A DNA stretch of 64,000 nucleotides from Arthrobacter sp. zg-Y1110 (GCF_025244865.1 NZ_CP104272.1:2976001-3040000), one strand, 5' to 3'; shown: positions 24,691-34,645, numbered from the stretch's first letter. Notes: a model not told the origin generated them from the letters alone. Translations and numbers: made by a program.

Positions 24691-26814
24691 ATGAGCAGAC
24701 TTGCGGAACCGGAGACAGAGGAGCCCGAAACAGGGATTCCGGCCGCTCCCCGGACCCGGGTTAATACGACGGTCTTTATTGGTTCAGCAACGGGAATCCT
24801 TGCGATTGCCCTCTGGGCCATGCTGGCCACAGAAAACGCTGAATCCGTTATCGGCTCCATGGTCGGCTGGGTTTCAGTAAATATGGGGTGGTATTACTTC
24901 CTGGTGGTCAGCCTGGTCGTGATCTTCGTACTGGCCACTGCGCTGACACGGGTGGGGAAAACGAAGCTTGGCCCCGACCACTCCAAACCGCAGTTCGGTC
25001 TCTTCACCTGGGGAGCCATGCTGTTTGCGGCGGGCATTGGTATTGACCTGATGTTCTTCTCGGTGTCCGAGCCGGTCACCCAGTACCTCGCTCCTCCGTC
25101 CGGAGACGGTGCCACGGCCGAGGCTGCCCGCCAGGCGCTGGTGCTGACGCTGTTCCACTACGGCATTACCGGCTGGGCCCTCTACGCACTGATGGGGCTG
25201 GCCCTGGGCTATTTCGCTTACCGGCACAATCTCCCCCTGAGCATCCGCTCCGCGCTGTATCCGATCTTCGGCAAGAAAATTGAAGGGCCCATCGGACACG
25301 GGGTGGATATCGCCGCGTTGCTTGGCACCATCTTCGGCATTGCTACATCCCTGGGGATCGGCGTCGTCCAGCTGAACTACGGTTTGAGCTTTATGTTCGG
25401 GCTGCCCGAAAACCTCACCGTACAGATAGCCCTGATTGCCCTGTCCGTGGTCATGGCCACGGTCTCGGTGGTCTCCGGTGTCGAAAAAGGCATCCGCCGG
25501 CTCTCCGAGCTCAACGTGATCCTCGCCGTCGGGCTGATGCTTTTCGTCCTGGTTGCCGGCAAGACCAATTTCCTGCTGGACGGCATCGTCCAGAATGTCG
25601 GCGACGTGCTGAGCCGCTTCCCGGCCATGACCATGGACACGATGGCTTATGACCGGCCGGACGACTGGCTGAGCTCCTGGACGCTGTTCTTCTGGGCCTG
25701 GTGGATTGCCTGGGCGCCGTTCGTGGGCCTGTTCCTCGCCCGTATTTCCCGGGGCCGGACCATCCGGCAGTTTGTACTGGGCACCATGATTGTCCCGTTC
25801 GCCTTCATTCTGCTGTGGATCTCCATCTTCGGCAATTCGGCCCTCGACCTGGTGATGGGCGGCAACGCCGCCTTCGGCGAGGTAGCCATGAACCAGCCCG
25901 AACGGGCGTTCTACGGATTGCTTGAACAGTATCCGTGGGCCCCGGCGACGGCAGCCATCGCCACCTTTACCGGTCTGCTGTTCTACGTCACTTCCGCGGA
26001 CTCCGGAGCCCTGGTGATGGCCAACTTTACGTCCCATCTGAAGGACGCCGACTCTGACGGACCCAAATGGCTCCGGGTCTTCTGGTCCGTGGCCACCGGC
26101 CTGCTTACCCTGGCGATGCTCATGGTGGGCGGGGTGACCACACTGCAGAACGCCACCATCATCATGGGCCTGCCGCTGTCCATCCTGCTGCTGTTCATCA
26201 TGCTCGGGGTCTATAAGGCCCTGCGCGTGGAGAACACGCTGACCGACAGCTACCGCGCCTCGCTGCCGGGCATCATCGCGGGCCGCAGCCTCGACGCGCG
26301 CAGCGGCCGAAGCTGGCGGCAGCGGCTCTCCCGGGTGATGACCTACCCCGGCCCGCGGCAGGCGGAGCGGTTCCTCCAGGCAGTGGCCCGGCCGGCACTG
26401 CAGGAAGTCCATGACGAACTTCGGGAACGCGGCGCGGACGTTGTGCTCTGCGAGGGCGAAGCGGCCCCGCACGGCATCCACCATCTGGACCTGCAGGTGG
26501 GAATGGCCGAGGAACGCGGCTTCAAGTACCAGATCTACCCCGTGCAGTACGACACGCCCTCCTACGCGCACAACGCGTCGGCGGACAGCAAGTACTTCCG
26601 CATGGAGGTTTTCTCCCTGGAGGGCAGCCACGGCTACGACCTCATGGGCTACACCAAGGAACAGGTCATCACCGATGTCCTGGACCACTACGAAACCCAC
26701 CTGGAATTCCTGCACCTCAACCGCGAGGCGCCGGGCAATACCTCCATCGCGGAGGACCAGGTTCCGAAAGACAACTGGGAAGCTGACTTTGTCAGCGAGG
26801 AGGGAAAAGCATGA
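24691..26814 (+). CDS. betT: BCCT family choline/betaine transporter
   Basis: A 707-residue sodium- or proton-coupled transporter with 12 helices (about residues 25-525) and a long C-terminal cytoplasmic domain (~175 residues). The BCCT signature WTLFFWAWWIAWAPFVG is at about 331-347, and GIGIDLMFFSVSEP lies in the central region. The long tail is typical of osmosensing BetT proteins. Start: ATG 24691 with GAAGGA upstream; a much longer open frame exists but is outside the family. It overlaps betB by four bases. Position with betB and codA makes choline the likely substrate. Confidence 0.9.
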   Translation: MSRLAEPETEEPETGIPAAPRTRVNTTVFIGSATGILAIALWAMLATENAESVIGSMVGWVSVNMGWYYFLVVSLVVIFVLATALTRVGKTKLGPDHSKPQFGLFTWGAMLFAAGIGIDLMFFSVSEPVTQYLAPPSGDGATAEAARQALVLTLFHYGITGWALYALMGLALGYFAYRHNLPLSIRSALYPIFGKKIEGPIGHGVDIAALLGTIFGIATSLGIGVVQLNYGLSFMFGLPENLTVQIALIALSVVMATVSVVSGVEKGIRRLSELNVILAVGLMLFVLVAGKTNFLLDGIVQNVGDVLSRFPAMTMDTMAYDRPDDWLSSWTLFFWAWWIAWAPFVGLFLARISRGRTIRQFVLGTMIVPFAFILLWISIFGNSALDLVMGGNAAFGEVAMNQPERAFYGLLEQYPWAPATAAIATFTGLLFYVTSADSGALVMANFTSHLKDADSDGPKWLRVFWSVATGLLTLAMLMVGGVTTLQNATIIMGLPLSILLLFIMLGVYKALRVENTLTDSYRASLPGIIAGRSLDARSGRSWRQRLSRVMTYPGPRQAERFLQAVARPALQEVHDELRERGADVVLCEGEAAPHGIHHLDLQVGMAEERGFKYQIYPVQYDTPSYAHNASADSKYFRMEVFSLEGSHGYDLMGYTKEQVITDVLDHYETHLEFLHLNREAPGNTSIAEDQVPKDNWEADFVSEEGKA

Positions 26815-28295
26815 CCACTGCCACTTTGTTTATTGACGGAGCGTGGGTGCCCGCGTCAGACGGCGGCACCCGCGACATCCACAACCCTGCGGACGGCACC
26901 TTTGTTGCCACGGTCTCCGAAGCCACCCGTGAAGACACGGAAAAGGCCATCACCGCTGCCAAGGCTGCCTGGGAACGCGGGGAATGGTCCAGTGTTCCCG
27001 CCCCGGAACGCGGCGACTTCCTGCTGAAGGTTGCCGCCCGGCTCAAGGAACGCAAAGACGAATTTGCCTTGGCTGAAACGCGGGACACCGGCAAGCGCCT
27101 GGTGGAAAGCGAAATCGACATGGACGATATCGCTGCCTGCTTCACGTACTTCGGCAAGATCGCCGGATCCAACGCCGGCCGGATAGTCGACGCCGGCAAC
27201 AACGACGTCGTCAGCCGGATCGAATACGAACCGGTCGGCGTGTGCGGGCTGATCGCACCGTGGAACTACCCCTTGCTGCAGGCCGCGTGGAAGATCGCCC
27301 CCGCACTGGCCGCGGGCTGCACCTTCATCCTCAAGCCCTCCGAGCTGACCCCGCACACCTCCATCCTCATGATGCAGGTGCTGGAGGAACTGGGCCTGCC
27401 CCGCGGTGTCGCCAACCTGGTGCTCGGCGCCGGAGCCGTGGCCGGCGCGCCGCTCTCCGAGTCCCCCGACGTCGACCTGGTCTCCTTCACCGGCGGCGTG
27501 GCGACGGGCAAGGTCATCGCTGCCTCCGCGGCCAAGACGGTCAAGAAGGTCGCCCTGGAACTGGGCGGCAAGAACCCCAACATCATCTTTGCCGACGCCG
27601 ATTTCGACGCCGCCCTGGACAACGCGCTCAATGCCGCCTTCGTCCACTCCGGCCAGGTCTGCTCCGCCGGCGCCCGGCTCCTCGTGGAGGAACCCATCGC
27701 TGAACGGTTCGTGGCCGAGCTGGCACGCCGCGCCGAAATGATCCGGATGGGCGGGCCCTTCGATGCGGCCACCGAAACCGGACCGCTGATTTCCGCTGCC
27801 CACCGTGACAAGGTAACCGCGTACGTGAACAAGGCCGTGGAAGAAGGCGCCCGTATCCGCTGCGGTGGAACCTGGGGCACCGGCGACCTCGAGAAGGGCT
27901 TCTACTACGCCCCCACCGTGCTGGACAACGTGGACAGCGGCACTGCTGCGCTTAAGGACGAAGCGTTCGGCCCGGTTGTCACGGTGGAGACGTTCAACGG
28001 CGAGGAAGAGGCCGTAAAACTGGCCAATGACACCGACTACGGACTGGCCGGAGCCGTTTGGACGCAGGACGCCGGCAAGAGCCAGCGGGTGGCCCGCCGG
28101 ATGCGCGCCGGCACCGTCTGGATCAACGACTTCCACCCGTACCTCCCGCAGGCGGAGTGGGGCGGTTACGGGCAGTCCGGCATCGGCCGGGAGCTGGGAC
28201 CCACCGGTCTGGGCGAGTACCAGGAAGCCAAGCACATTTACCACAACATCAACCCGCAGGTGACCGGCTGGTTCGCCGACCACGGAAAGGCGTAG
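26811..28295 (+). CDS. betB: Betaine-aldehyde dehydrogenase
   Basis: A 494-residue NAD(P)-dependent aldehyde dehydrogenase producing glycine betaine. Key segments: APWNYPLLQAAWKIAPALAAG (cofactor site), KPSELTPHTS, SFTGGVATGK, catalytic base in LELGGKNPNIIF, and nucleophilic cysteine in HSGQVCSAGARL. Normal length. Its start overlaps the betT stop (ATGA) and codA begins six bases after its stop, so the three genes are one operon. Substrate assignment rests on family similarity plus context; related ALDHs exist. Confidence 0.92.
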   Translation: MTTATLFIDGAWVPASDGGTRDIHNPADGTFVATVSEATREDTEKAITAAKAAWERGEWSSVPAPERGDFLLKVAARLKERKDEFALAETRDTGKRLVESEIDMDDIAACFTYFGKIAGSNAGRIVDAGNNDVVSRIEYEPVGVCGLIAPWNYPLLQAAWKIAPALAAGCTFILKPSELTPHTSILMMQVLEELGLPRGVANLVLGAGAVAGAPLSESPDVDLVSFTGGVATGKVIAASAAKTVKKVALELGGKNPNIIFADADFDAALDNALNAAFVHSGQVCSAGARLLVEEPIAERFVAELARRAEMIRMGGPFDAATETGPLISAAHRDKVTAYVNKAVEEGARIRCGGTWGTGDLEKGFYYAPTVLDNVDSGTAALKDEAFGPVVTVETFNGEEEAVKLANDTDYGLAGAVWTQDAGKSQRVARRMRAGTVWINDFHPYLPQAEWGGYGQSGIGRELGPTGLGEYQEAKHIYHNINPQVTGWFADHGKA

Positions 28296-28301
28296 CACCA
28301 C

Positions 28302-29873
28302 ATGGCTGATCAGACCGAATTCGATTACATCGTGGTGGGCGGCGGTTCCGCCGGCGCAGCCGTGGCTGCCCGGCTGAGCGAGGACCCGGATGTCCAGGTG
28401 GCCCTGATCGAAGCCGGGCCCGATGACCGCGGCATCCAGGAAGTCCTGCAGCTGGACCGCTGGATGGAACTGCTCGAATCCGGCTATGACTGGGACTACC
28501 AGATTGAGCCGCAGGAGAACGGCAACTCCTTCATGCGCCATGCCCGCGCGAAGGTGATGGGCGGCTGCTCCAGCCACAACTCCTGCATCGCGTTCTGGGC
28601 CCCGCGCGAGGACATCGACGAGTGGGAAGCCAAGTTCGGCGCCGAGGGCTGGAACGCCAAGACGGCCTGGGAGCTGTACCGGAAGCTGGAGACCAACGAG
28701 GACGCCGGCCCCGACGCGCCGCATCACGGCGACTCCGGCCCCGTGCACCTGATGAACATCCCCGCCGAGGACCCGTGCGGCGTCGCCCTGCTGGAAGCCT
28801 GCGAGCAGGCCGGCATTCCGAAGGTGAAGTTCAATACCGGCGAGACGGTGATCAACGGCGCGAACTTCTTCCAGATCAACCGCCGCGCCGACGGCACCCG
28901 GTCCTCGTCGTCGGTCTCCTACATCCACCCGATCATGGAGCGGGAAAACTTCACCCTGCTCACCGGCGTGCTGGCGAAGGAACTGACCTTCGACGACGCG
29001 AACCGCTGCACCGGTGTTGCCGTCGTCGATAACCCGTTCGGCCGCGCACATTATCTGCGTGCGCGGATCGAAACCGTGGTTTCCGCGGGAGCGATCGACT
29101 CACCGAAACTGCTGATGCTCTCCGGCATCGGCCCGAAGGAACACCTCGAGGAGCGCGGCGTCGCAGTCCGGGTGGACTCCCCCGGCGTGGGCGAGAACCT
29201 GCAGGACCACCCCGAAGGCGTGATTCAGTGGGAGGCGAAAAAGCCGATGCCCGAAACCTCCACGCAGTGGTGGGAAATCGGGATTTTCACCCCCACCGAA
29301 GACGGGTTGGACCGCCCCGACCTGATGTTCCACTACGGATCGGTGCCGTTCGACATGCACACCCTGCGCCACGGCTACCCGACCACCGAGAACGGGTTCT
29401 GCCTGACCCCCAACGTCACCCACGCCCGTTCCCGCGGCACCGTGCGGCTGCGCAGCCGGGACTTCCGTGACAAGCCGATGGTTGATCCGCGCTACTTCAC
29501 CGACCCGCACGACATGCGCGTGATGGTCTACGGCATCCGGAAGGCCCGGGAGATCGTTTCCCAGCCTGCCATGGCGGAGTGGGTCGGCGAGGAACTCTAC
29601 CCGGGCAAAGAGGTGCAAACCGACGAGCAGATAATCGAATACATCAAAAAGACGCACAACACCGTCTACCACCCGGCCGGCACGGTTCGGATGGGCGCGG
29701 AGGACGACGTCATGTCTCCCCTTGATCCCCAGCTACGGGTCAAGGGTGTTACCGGCCTGCGCGTCGCGGACGCTTCCGTGATGCCGGAGCTGGTGACCGT
29801 GAACCCGAACATCACCACCATGATGATCGGCGAACGCTGCGCGGACCTGATCAAGGCAGCCCGCACGGCGTAA
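28302..29873 (+). CDS. codA: Choline oxidase (GMC oxidoreductase)
   Basis: A 523-residue FAD enzyme oxidising choline to betaine aldehyde and on to betaine with O2, releasing H2O2. By recall it closely tracks Arthrobacter globiformis choline oxidase: [21 protein letters not shown] (dinucleotide fold), [10 protein letters not shown] with His92 equivalent to the FAD-linking His99, [13 protein letters not shown], and [14 protein letters not shown] with the catalytic histidine. Oxidase rather than BetA dehydrogenase is favoured by SSHNS and NTVYHP. The protein is slightly shorter at both ends than the globiformis one. Cofactor-linked H2O2 production fits with the peroxide defence genes in such cells. 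Followed by a terminator. Confidence 0.94.
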   Translation: MADQTEFDYIVVGGGSAGAAVAARLSEDPDVQVALIEAGPDDRGIQEVLQLDRWMELLESGYDWDYQIEPQENGNSFMRHARAKVMGGCSSHNSCIAFWAPREDIDEWEAKFGAEGWNAKTAWELYRKLETNEDAGPDAPHHGDSGPVHLMNIPAEDPCGVALLEACEQAGIPKVKFNTGETVINGANFFQINRRADGTRSSSSVSYIHPIMERENFTLLTGVLAKELTFDDANRCTGVAVVDNPFGRAHYLRARIETVVSAGAIDSPKLLMLSGIGPKEHLEERGVAVRVDSPGVGENLQDHPEGVIQWEAKKPMPETSTQWWEIGIFTPTEDGLDRPDLMFHYGSVPFDMHTLRHGYPTTENGFCLTPNVTHARSRGTVRLRSRDFRDKPMVDPRYFTDPHDMRVMVYGIRKAREIVSQPAMAEWVGEELYPGKEVQTDEQIIEYIKKTHNTVYHPAGTVRMGAEDDVMSPLDPQLRVKGVTGLRVADASVMPELVTVNPNITTMMIGERCADLIKAARTA

Positions 29874-29883
29874 CACCCGGGAC

Positions 29884-29915
29884 AAAGGGCGGTGCGGACT
29901 TCCGCACCGCCCTTT
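29884..29915 (+). terminator. Terminator after codA
   Basis: A ~14-bp GC stem (29884-29898 with 29901-29914) followed by TTTTACG ends the choline operon. Confidence 0.85.
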
Positions 29916-29952
29916 TACGTGTCCGGAATCCAAAGTCGGGGCCCACCCCGGG

Positions 29953-29958
29953 TAGCCT
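29953..29958 (+). promoter_or_regulatory. Putative -10 of the MecA-like PBP gene (leaderless)
   Basis: TAGCCT ends 6 bases before ATG 29965. An upstream GTG at 29959 would touch the hexamer, so the ATG is the better start. Confidence 0.5.
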
Positions 29959-29964
29959 GTGCGG

Positions 29965-31920
29965 ATGGGGAAAAACCGTACTTCCGTTTCCGTCCTTGCC
30001 GTGGCCGCCCTGGCCCTGACCCTGGTGTCCTGCTCGGGGGACAAACCGGCGCCTGGCGACGCCGCCGCCGAGTTGGCGGAGGGCCTGAGCCAACTGGACG
30101 TTTCGGCGTCTGCCTTTACGGCGGGCACCCCCGCCGACGTGAACGCCGAGCTGGAACAGTTGCTCGCCGACATGGGCCCGCTCCGCCCTGACGTTACAGT
30201 GGCCGGAGTTGACGAAGACGAGGACGACGACTCCGCCGCCACCGCACGGTTGACCTATGCCTGGGACGTCAACAGCGATTCGGAGCCGGACTGGACCTAT
30301 GAGAGCTCCGCCCAGCTCCGCCGCGGAGAGGACGACAAGTGGCTCGTTGAGTGGGCACCCTCCGTACTGTTCAGTCCCCTGGTCGACGGCGATCGGCTGG
30401 TCCGCTCCACCACTCCCGGCGGCCGCGCCGACATCCTGGACCGCAACGGGCAACCCCTGATGAACGCACGGCCGGTGCTCCGCATCGGCATCAACAAGCC
30501 GGACCTCTCCGAGGATCAGTATGCGTCGTCGTCGGCGGCGCTGGCCGAACTGGTGGGACTGGACCCCGCCCCGTACACCGCACAGGTGCAGGCCTCCGGC
30601 CCCGAAGCCTTTGTCGAGGCGATTGTCCAGCGTGAGGAAGCGGAGGGACCGGCAACCCCGGCGGCCATCGAAGCCATCCCCGGCGCACTAGCCCTTCCCG
30701 CGCAGCGGATCCTGGCGCCCACCCGCGGCTTTGCCCGCGCCCTGCTGGGCACCGTGGGCGAGGCGACTGCGGAATTGGTCGAGGAATCCGAGGGCAGGGT
30801 GTCCGCAGGGGACCAGACCGGTCTTTCCGGGCTGCAGAAGCAGTACAACCCGCAGCTCCAGGGCAGTCCCGGCGTTACGGTCACCGTGGAGAATGAAGCA
30901 GGAACCAGCGACACCGTGAAGAGCATCGATCCGCAGACGGGCACTGATCTGCAGACCACCCTGGATCCGCGGCTGCAGCAGTTGGCGGAGGGAATCCTGG
31001 AAGAAGAACCGTCGGCGTCCGCCATCGTGGCTATCCAGCCCTCCACCGGTGAGATCCTGACCGTGGCGAACGGCCCCGGCAGCGAAGGCCAGCAAACCGC
31101 CCTCCTGGGCCAGTACCCGCCGGGATCCACGTTCAAGACAGCCACCGCGCTGGCAATGCTGCGCAACGGCACCACACCGGCCAGCACCGTGGAGTGCCCG
31201 TCCGAACTCAACGTCGACGGCCGGAAGTTCAACAACGTCCCCGGCTACCCGGCCGAGGCCACCGGCAGCATCCCGCTGCGCACGGCATTCGCGAACTCCT
31301 GCAACACTGCCTTCCTCAATGCCCAGGGCACCGTTTCCCAGCAGAGCCTCTCCGCTGCCGCCGGAGACCTGGGTATCGGTGTGGATGCTTCGATCGGCAC
31401 GGACGCGTTCCTGGGCTCCGTGCCTGCGGAGGCTGCAGGCACCGAACATGCAGCCTCGCTGATCGGACAGGGCCAGGTCCTGGTCTCCCCTCTGGCCATG
31501 GCGGTTGCCGGTGCCTCCATCGGCAAGGGCGAACGGGTCTCCCCCACGCTGATCCGGGAATCCGCCTCGCCGGCCCCGGCCGGTGGGTCCGCTCCGGCTT
31601 CGCCCACCGCCTCCGCTCCGGAAACGACAGCTTCCGTGCCGGGCAACCTCACGGCAGGGGAAGCCGCATCGCTGCGGGAGATGATGCGCGCCGTCGTCGC
31701 CGAAGGCGGAGTGCAGATGCTGCTCGGCGTACCGGGAGATCCCGTGCTCGCCAAGACCGGAACCGCTGAGTTCGGCAGCCAGACACCGCCGGAAACCCAC
31801 GCATGGGTGCTGGCCATCCAGGGCGACCTGGCCGTTGCAGTGTTCGTGGAGCAGGGCGAGCGGGGTTCTACCTCGGGCGGACCGCTGATGAAGGCCTTCC
31901 TCGAGGGCGCCCAGGGCTAA
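29965..31920 (+). CDS. Class B penicillin-binding lipoprotein with MecA-like N-terminal domain
   Basis: A 651-residue lipoprotein transpeptidase. The signal peptide ends in a lipobox LVSC (Cys23). Residues about 28-150 look like the NTF2-like MecA_N domain (ATARLTYAWDV, WLVEWAPSVLFSPLVDGDR), then a dimerisation domain starting GGRADILDRNGQPL. The transpeptidase domain has STFK (Ser388-Lys391), SCN (445-447) and KTG (597-599). All catalytic motifs are present, so it is probably active. No known resistance role is implied: MecA_N-type PBPs occur widely in actinobacteria and firmicutes without being beta-lactam insensitive. Monocistronic. Confidence 0.9.
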   Translation: MGKNRTSVSVLAVAALALTLVSCSGDKPAPGDAAAELAEGLSQLDVSASAFTAGTPADVNAELEQLLADMGPLRPDVTVAGVDEDEDDDSAATARLTYAWDVNSDSEPDWTYESSAQLRRGEDDKWLVEWAPSVLFSPLVDGDRLVRSTTPGGRADILDRNGQPLMNARPVLRIGINKPDLSEDQYASSSAALAELVGLDPAPYTAQVQASGPEAFVEAIVQREEAEGPATPAAIEAIPGALALPAQRILAPTRGFARALLGTVGEATAELVEESEGRVSAGDQTGLSGLQKQYNPQLQGSPGVTVTVENEAGTSDTVKSIDPQTGTDLQTTLDPRLQQLAEGILEEEPSASAIVAIQPSTGEILTVANGPGSEGQQTALLGQYPPGSTFKTATALAMLRNGTTPASTVECPSELNVDGRKFNNVPGYPAEATGSIPLRTAFANSCNTAFLNAQGTVSQQSLSAAAGDLGIGVDASIGTDAFLGSVPAEAAGTEHAASLIGQGQVLVSPLAMAVAGASIGKGERVSPTLIRESASPAPAGGSAPASPTASAPETTASVPGNLTAGEAASLREMMRAVVAEGGVQMLLGVPGDPVLAKTGTAEFGSQTPPETHAWVLAIQGDLAVAVFVEQGERGSTSGGPLMKAFLEGAQG

Positions 31921-31936
31921 GCGCGAAGGGAACAGC

Positions 31937-32398
31937 TCAGGAGGGCCACTGCTGGGGTGCAACCCGGCCCTGGTAGCCGGGCTGCCGGTATGCGTTCCCG
32001 GCGTACGGAGTGATCTGCCAGGTGTCCGTAGGCACTATTACCTTGCCCAGCGGCATCAGCGAAATCGGCAGCATCTTCAAATTCGCGATGCCCAGCGGGA
32101 TCCCGACGATGCTCACGAACATCGGGATGGCCGTGAGGATGTGTCCAATGGCGATCCAGATGCCGGCCAGCAGCAGCCAGATGATGTTTCCCAGCAGGCT
32201 GAGGGGACCGGTGAACCCGCCCCGGTCCACGACCGTCCGGCCGAACGGCCAGAGCGCGTAGTTGGCGATACGGAAGGATGCGATACCGAACGGGATAGTG
32301 ACAATGAGCAGGCAGCAGACCACACCCGCCAGTGCATAACCGAGGGCAAGCCAGATACCGCCGAACAGAAGCCAGATGACGTTCAGGATCGCTTTCAT
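31937..32398 (-). CDS. YccF domain membrane protein
   Basis: A 153-residue inner-membrane protein with two tandem YccF repeats: ILNVIWLLFGGIWLALGY and LLGNIIWLLLAGIWIAIGH, each followed by a hydrophobic hairpin and a TIPFGIASFRIANYALWPFGR or VGIPLGIANLKMLPISLMPLGK segment. The tail is hydrophilic (Tyr/Gln/Pro-rich). Function of the family is unknown. Start: ATG 32398; the open frame continues 77 codons upstream over the divergent gene without family similarity. Confidence 0.85.
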   Translation of the reverse strand: MKAILNVIWLLFGGIWLALGYALAGVVCCLLIVTIPFGIASFRIANYALWPFGRTVVDRGGFTGPLSLLGNIIWLLLAGIWIAIGHILTAIPMFVSIVGIPLGIANLKMLPISLMPLGKVIVPTDTWQITPYAGNAYRQPGYQGRVAPQQWPS

Positions 32399-32473
32399 GG
32401 ATCCATTGTTCTCCACCCGGTACTGATTAGCCACGGCTTGGCCGCCTGCATACCCGCCCGCCTGCACCTGCCC

Positions 32474-32479
32474 TAGACT
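32474..32479 (+). promoter_or_regulatory. Putative -10 of the NimA-like gene (leaderless)
   Basis: TAGACT ends 6 bases before ATG 32486; no ribosome site. Confidence 0.6.
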
Positions 32480-32485
32480 GGCGCC

Positions 32486-32947
32486 ATGCCGATCAGCGAC
32501 GAGAACACCGCAGACCACCTGACCTCCAGCCAGTGCTGGACCTATGTCCGGCAGGCGAAGTTCGGCCGGCTCGCCGTGATTGTCGACGGACATCCCGAGA
32601 TTTTCCCCGTTAACTTCGCCGTTGACCAAGGCACAGTGGTTTTCCGCACCTCGGCCGGAACCAAGCTGGCCGGTGCGCTCTCGGGCAACCGGGTTGCGTT
32701 CGAAATCGACGGTTACGATGACACGCTGTCCTCCGCCTGGAGCGTGGTACTTAAGGGCGGAGCCACCCTGCTCGAAGACTTCTCGGAGATCATGGACTCC
32801 GAGGAACTCCCGCTCTTCCCGTGGCAGGCGGGGACGAAAAACGCGTTTGTCCGCATTGAACCGGAACTGACAACCGGCCGCCGGTTCCTTATCTCCATTG
32901 CTGCCCGCCGCAATGTGCTGCGTGGAATGGGGCTGTACACGGAGTAG
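32486..32947 (+). CDS. Pyridoxamine 5'-phosphate oxidase-related flavin-binding protein (NimA-like)
   Basis: A 153-residue split-barrel protein. The FGRLAVIVDGHPEIFPVNFAVDQGTVVFRTSAGTKL stretch (about residues 26-61) is the FMN/F420-type split barrel core, and the GRRFLISIAAR C-terminal strand completes it. Closest group is the nitroimidazole-reductase-like branch (PF12900). Bound cofactor could be FMN or F420. No neighbour suggests a pathway. It has its own start-proximal promoter and a downstream terminator. Confidence 0.82.
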   Translation: MPISDENTADHLTSSQCWTYVRQAKFGRLAVIVDGHPEIFPVNFAVDQGTVVFRTSAGTKLAGALSGNRVAFEIDGYDDTLSSAWSVVLKGGATLLEDFSEIMDSEELPLFPWQAGTKNAFVRIEPELTTGRRFLISIAARRNVLRGMGLYTE

Positions 32948-32970
32948 CCCGCTAAAGCAGAAGACGCCGA

Positions 32971-33005
32971 AAGAGGCGCCGCACCTCGTGGGTGCGGCGC
33001 CTCTT
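32971..33005. terminator. Bidirectional terminator
   Basis: A perfect 15-bp stem (32971-32985 with 32991-33005), loop TCGTG, sits between the convergent NimA-like and helicase genes. Confidence 0.85.
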
Positions 33006-33022
33006 GTAGCTGTTGCTATGCC

Positions 33023-34645
33023 TTAGCGGGAACGGCGTTCGTTCGACGCCGGCGCGGTGGCGCGGCGGGGACCGGCGGCGCGTGCCGGACGGCCGGAAGC
33101 TGCACCGGCGGCGCCGCGGGAGGCCCCGCCTGCACGCTGGCCGCTGCCGGCGCCCTCGGCGCGCTGGCCGGTTGCCGGGCGGCGGTTGCGGCCGGATGCG
33201 GTCGCGGCCGAGGCGCTGTTGCGGCGTCCGTCCGAAGACCGGGCCGGACGCTGCGTACGCACGTCGTCGACGGCACGGTCATTGCGTTCGCTGCGGTCCG
33301 GGCGTTCAGCCGAAACGCGGCCGCGTCCGCCTGTACCGCCGCGTCCGCCGGCGCGGGGAGCACCCGTGCTGCGGGCTGCGCGCTTGCGCTGGGCGTTGGC
33401 GCCGGTGGAGCGCCCGCCGCCCTGCTGCGGCGACTTGGCCGCGAGCTGTGCAGCGCGCACGTGCGGTTCCACAACGGCCGCGCGTTCGCCGACAAGCTTG
33501 GCGATGGACGGCGAATTGTGGCTGACCTTCTCGATGGAAACGTCGACGCCGGCAGCCTTCATCAGCTTCGACACCTCGCTCTTCTGCTCCGGGAGGGTCA
33601 GCGTCACCACGGTTCCGCTGGATCCGGCGCGGGCCGTACGGCCTGAACGGTGCAGGTAGGCCTTGTGCTCCGTGGGCGGATCAATGTGGACCACGAGTTC
33701 AACGTCATCCACGTGGACGCCGCGGGCGGCGACGTCGGTGGCGACCAGGACGCGGACGTCGCCGGAAGCGAACTCCGCCAGGTTGCGGTCACGGGCATTC
33801 TGGGACAAGTTGCCGTGCAGGTCCACCGTGGGGATGCCGTTGTCCGTGAGGAACTGGGCCATCTTGCGGGCGTGGTGCTTGGTGCGCATGAACATGATGC
33901 GGCGGCCCTGGCCACCGGCCAGTTCCTTGACCAGCAGCTTCTTGGCTGTCTGGTCCTGGACCAGCAGCACGTGGTGCTCCATGGTGGAGACCGCGGCCTG
34001 CGGCTCATCCACGGAGTGCGTCAGCGGGTTGGACAGGTAACGGCGGACAAGCTTGTCCACGCCGTTGTCCAGCGTGGCGGAGAACAGCATCCGCTGGCCC
34101 TTTTCCGGAGTGCGGTCCAGCAGGCGCTGGACAACCGGCAGGAAGCCGAGGTCCGCCATGTGGTCGGCCTCGTCCAGGACGGTGATCTCGACGGACTCGA
34201 GGCTGATGACCTTCTGCTTCATCAGGTCTTCGAGGCGGCCCGGGCAGGCGATGACGATGTCGACGCCGGCCTTGAGTGCCTTTTCCTGGCGCTGCTGGGA
34301 TACGCCGCCGTAGATCACGGTGGTGTTCAGGCCCAGTTCCTTCGCGAGCGGCTCAATCACGTTGTTGATCTGCGTGGCCAGTTCGCGGGTCGGAGCCAGG
34401 ACCAGGCCCAGCGGGCGGTTCGGGCGGCGACGGTAGGCTGCTTCGTTCTCGGCCAGCCGGGCGACCAGCGGGAGGGAGAATGCCAGGGTCTTGCCGGAAC
34501 CGGTGCGGCCACGGCCCAGGACGTCACGGCCCTTGAGTGTGTCCGGAAGGGTTTCCACCTGGATGGGGAAGGCCTCGTCAATTCCGGCGGCGGCGAGGGA
34601 GGAAACAAGTGCCTTGGGCACACCAAGGGCAGCAAAAGTGGTCAT
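33023..34645 (-). CDS. DEAD-box RNA helicase with Arg/Gly-rich tail
   Basis: A 540-residue ATP-dependent RNA helicase. Motifs: Q motif with PIQ (27-29), Walker A GRTGSGKT (46-53), TRELATQI, DEAD in VLDEADHMADLGF, SAT, and HRSGRTARAG. Residues from about 385 are a basic Arg/Gly/Ser/Ala-rich extension (SGRGG, RGGTGGRG-like) that should bind RNA without a fixed fold. Typical of RhlE/CsdA-type helicases for cold adaptation and ribosome assembly; the exact role is unknown. The start lies only 21 bases from a structured leader. No clear ribosome site was found. Confidence 0.93.
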   Translation of the reverse strand: MTTFAALGVPKALVSSLAAAGIDEAFPIQVETLPDTLKGRDVLGRGRTGSGKTLAFSLPLVARLAENEAAYRRRPNRPLGLVLAPTRELATQINNVIEPLAKELGLNTTVIYGGVSQQRQEKALKAGVDIVIACPGRLEDLMKQKVISLESVEITVLDEADHMADLGFLPVVQRLLDRTPEKGQRMLFSATLDNGVDKLVRRYLSNPLTHSVDEPQAAVSTMEHHVLLVQDQTAKKLLVKELAGGQGRRIMFMRTKHHARKMAQFLTDNGIPTVDLHGNLSQNARDRNLAEFASGDVRVLVATDVAARGVHVDDVELVVHIDPPTEHKAYLHRSGRTARAGSSGTVVTLTLPEQKSEVSKLMKAAGVDVSIEKVSHNSPSIAKLVGERAAVVEPHVRAAQLAAKSPQQGGGRSTGANAQRKRAARSTGAPRAGGRGGTGGRGRVSAERPDRSERNDRAVDDVRTQRPARSSDGRRNSASAATASGRNRRPATGQRAEGAGSGQRAGGASRGAAGAASGRPARAAGPRRATAPASNERRSR

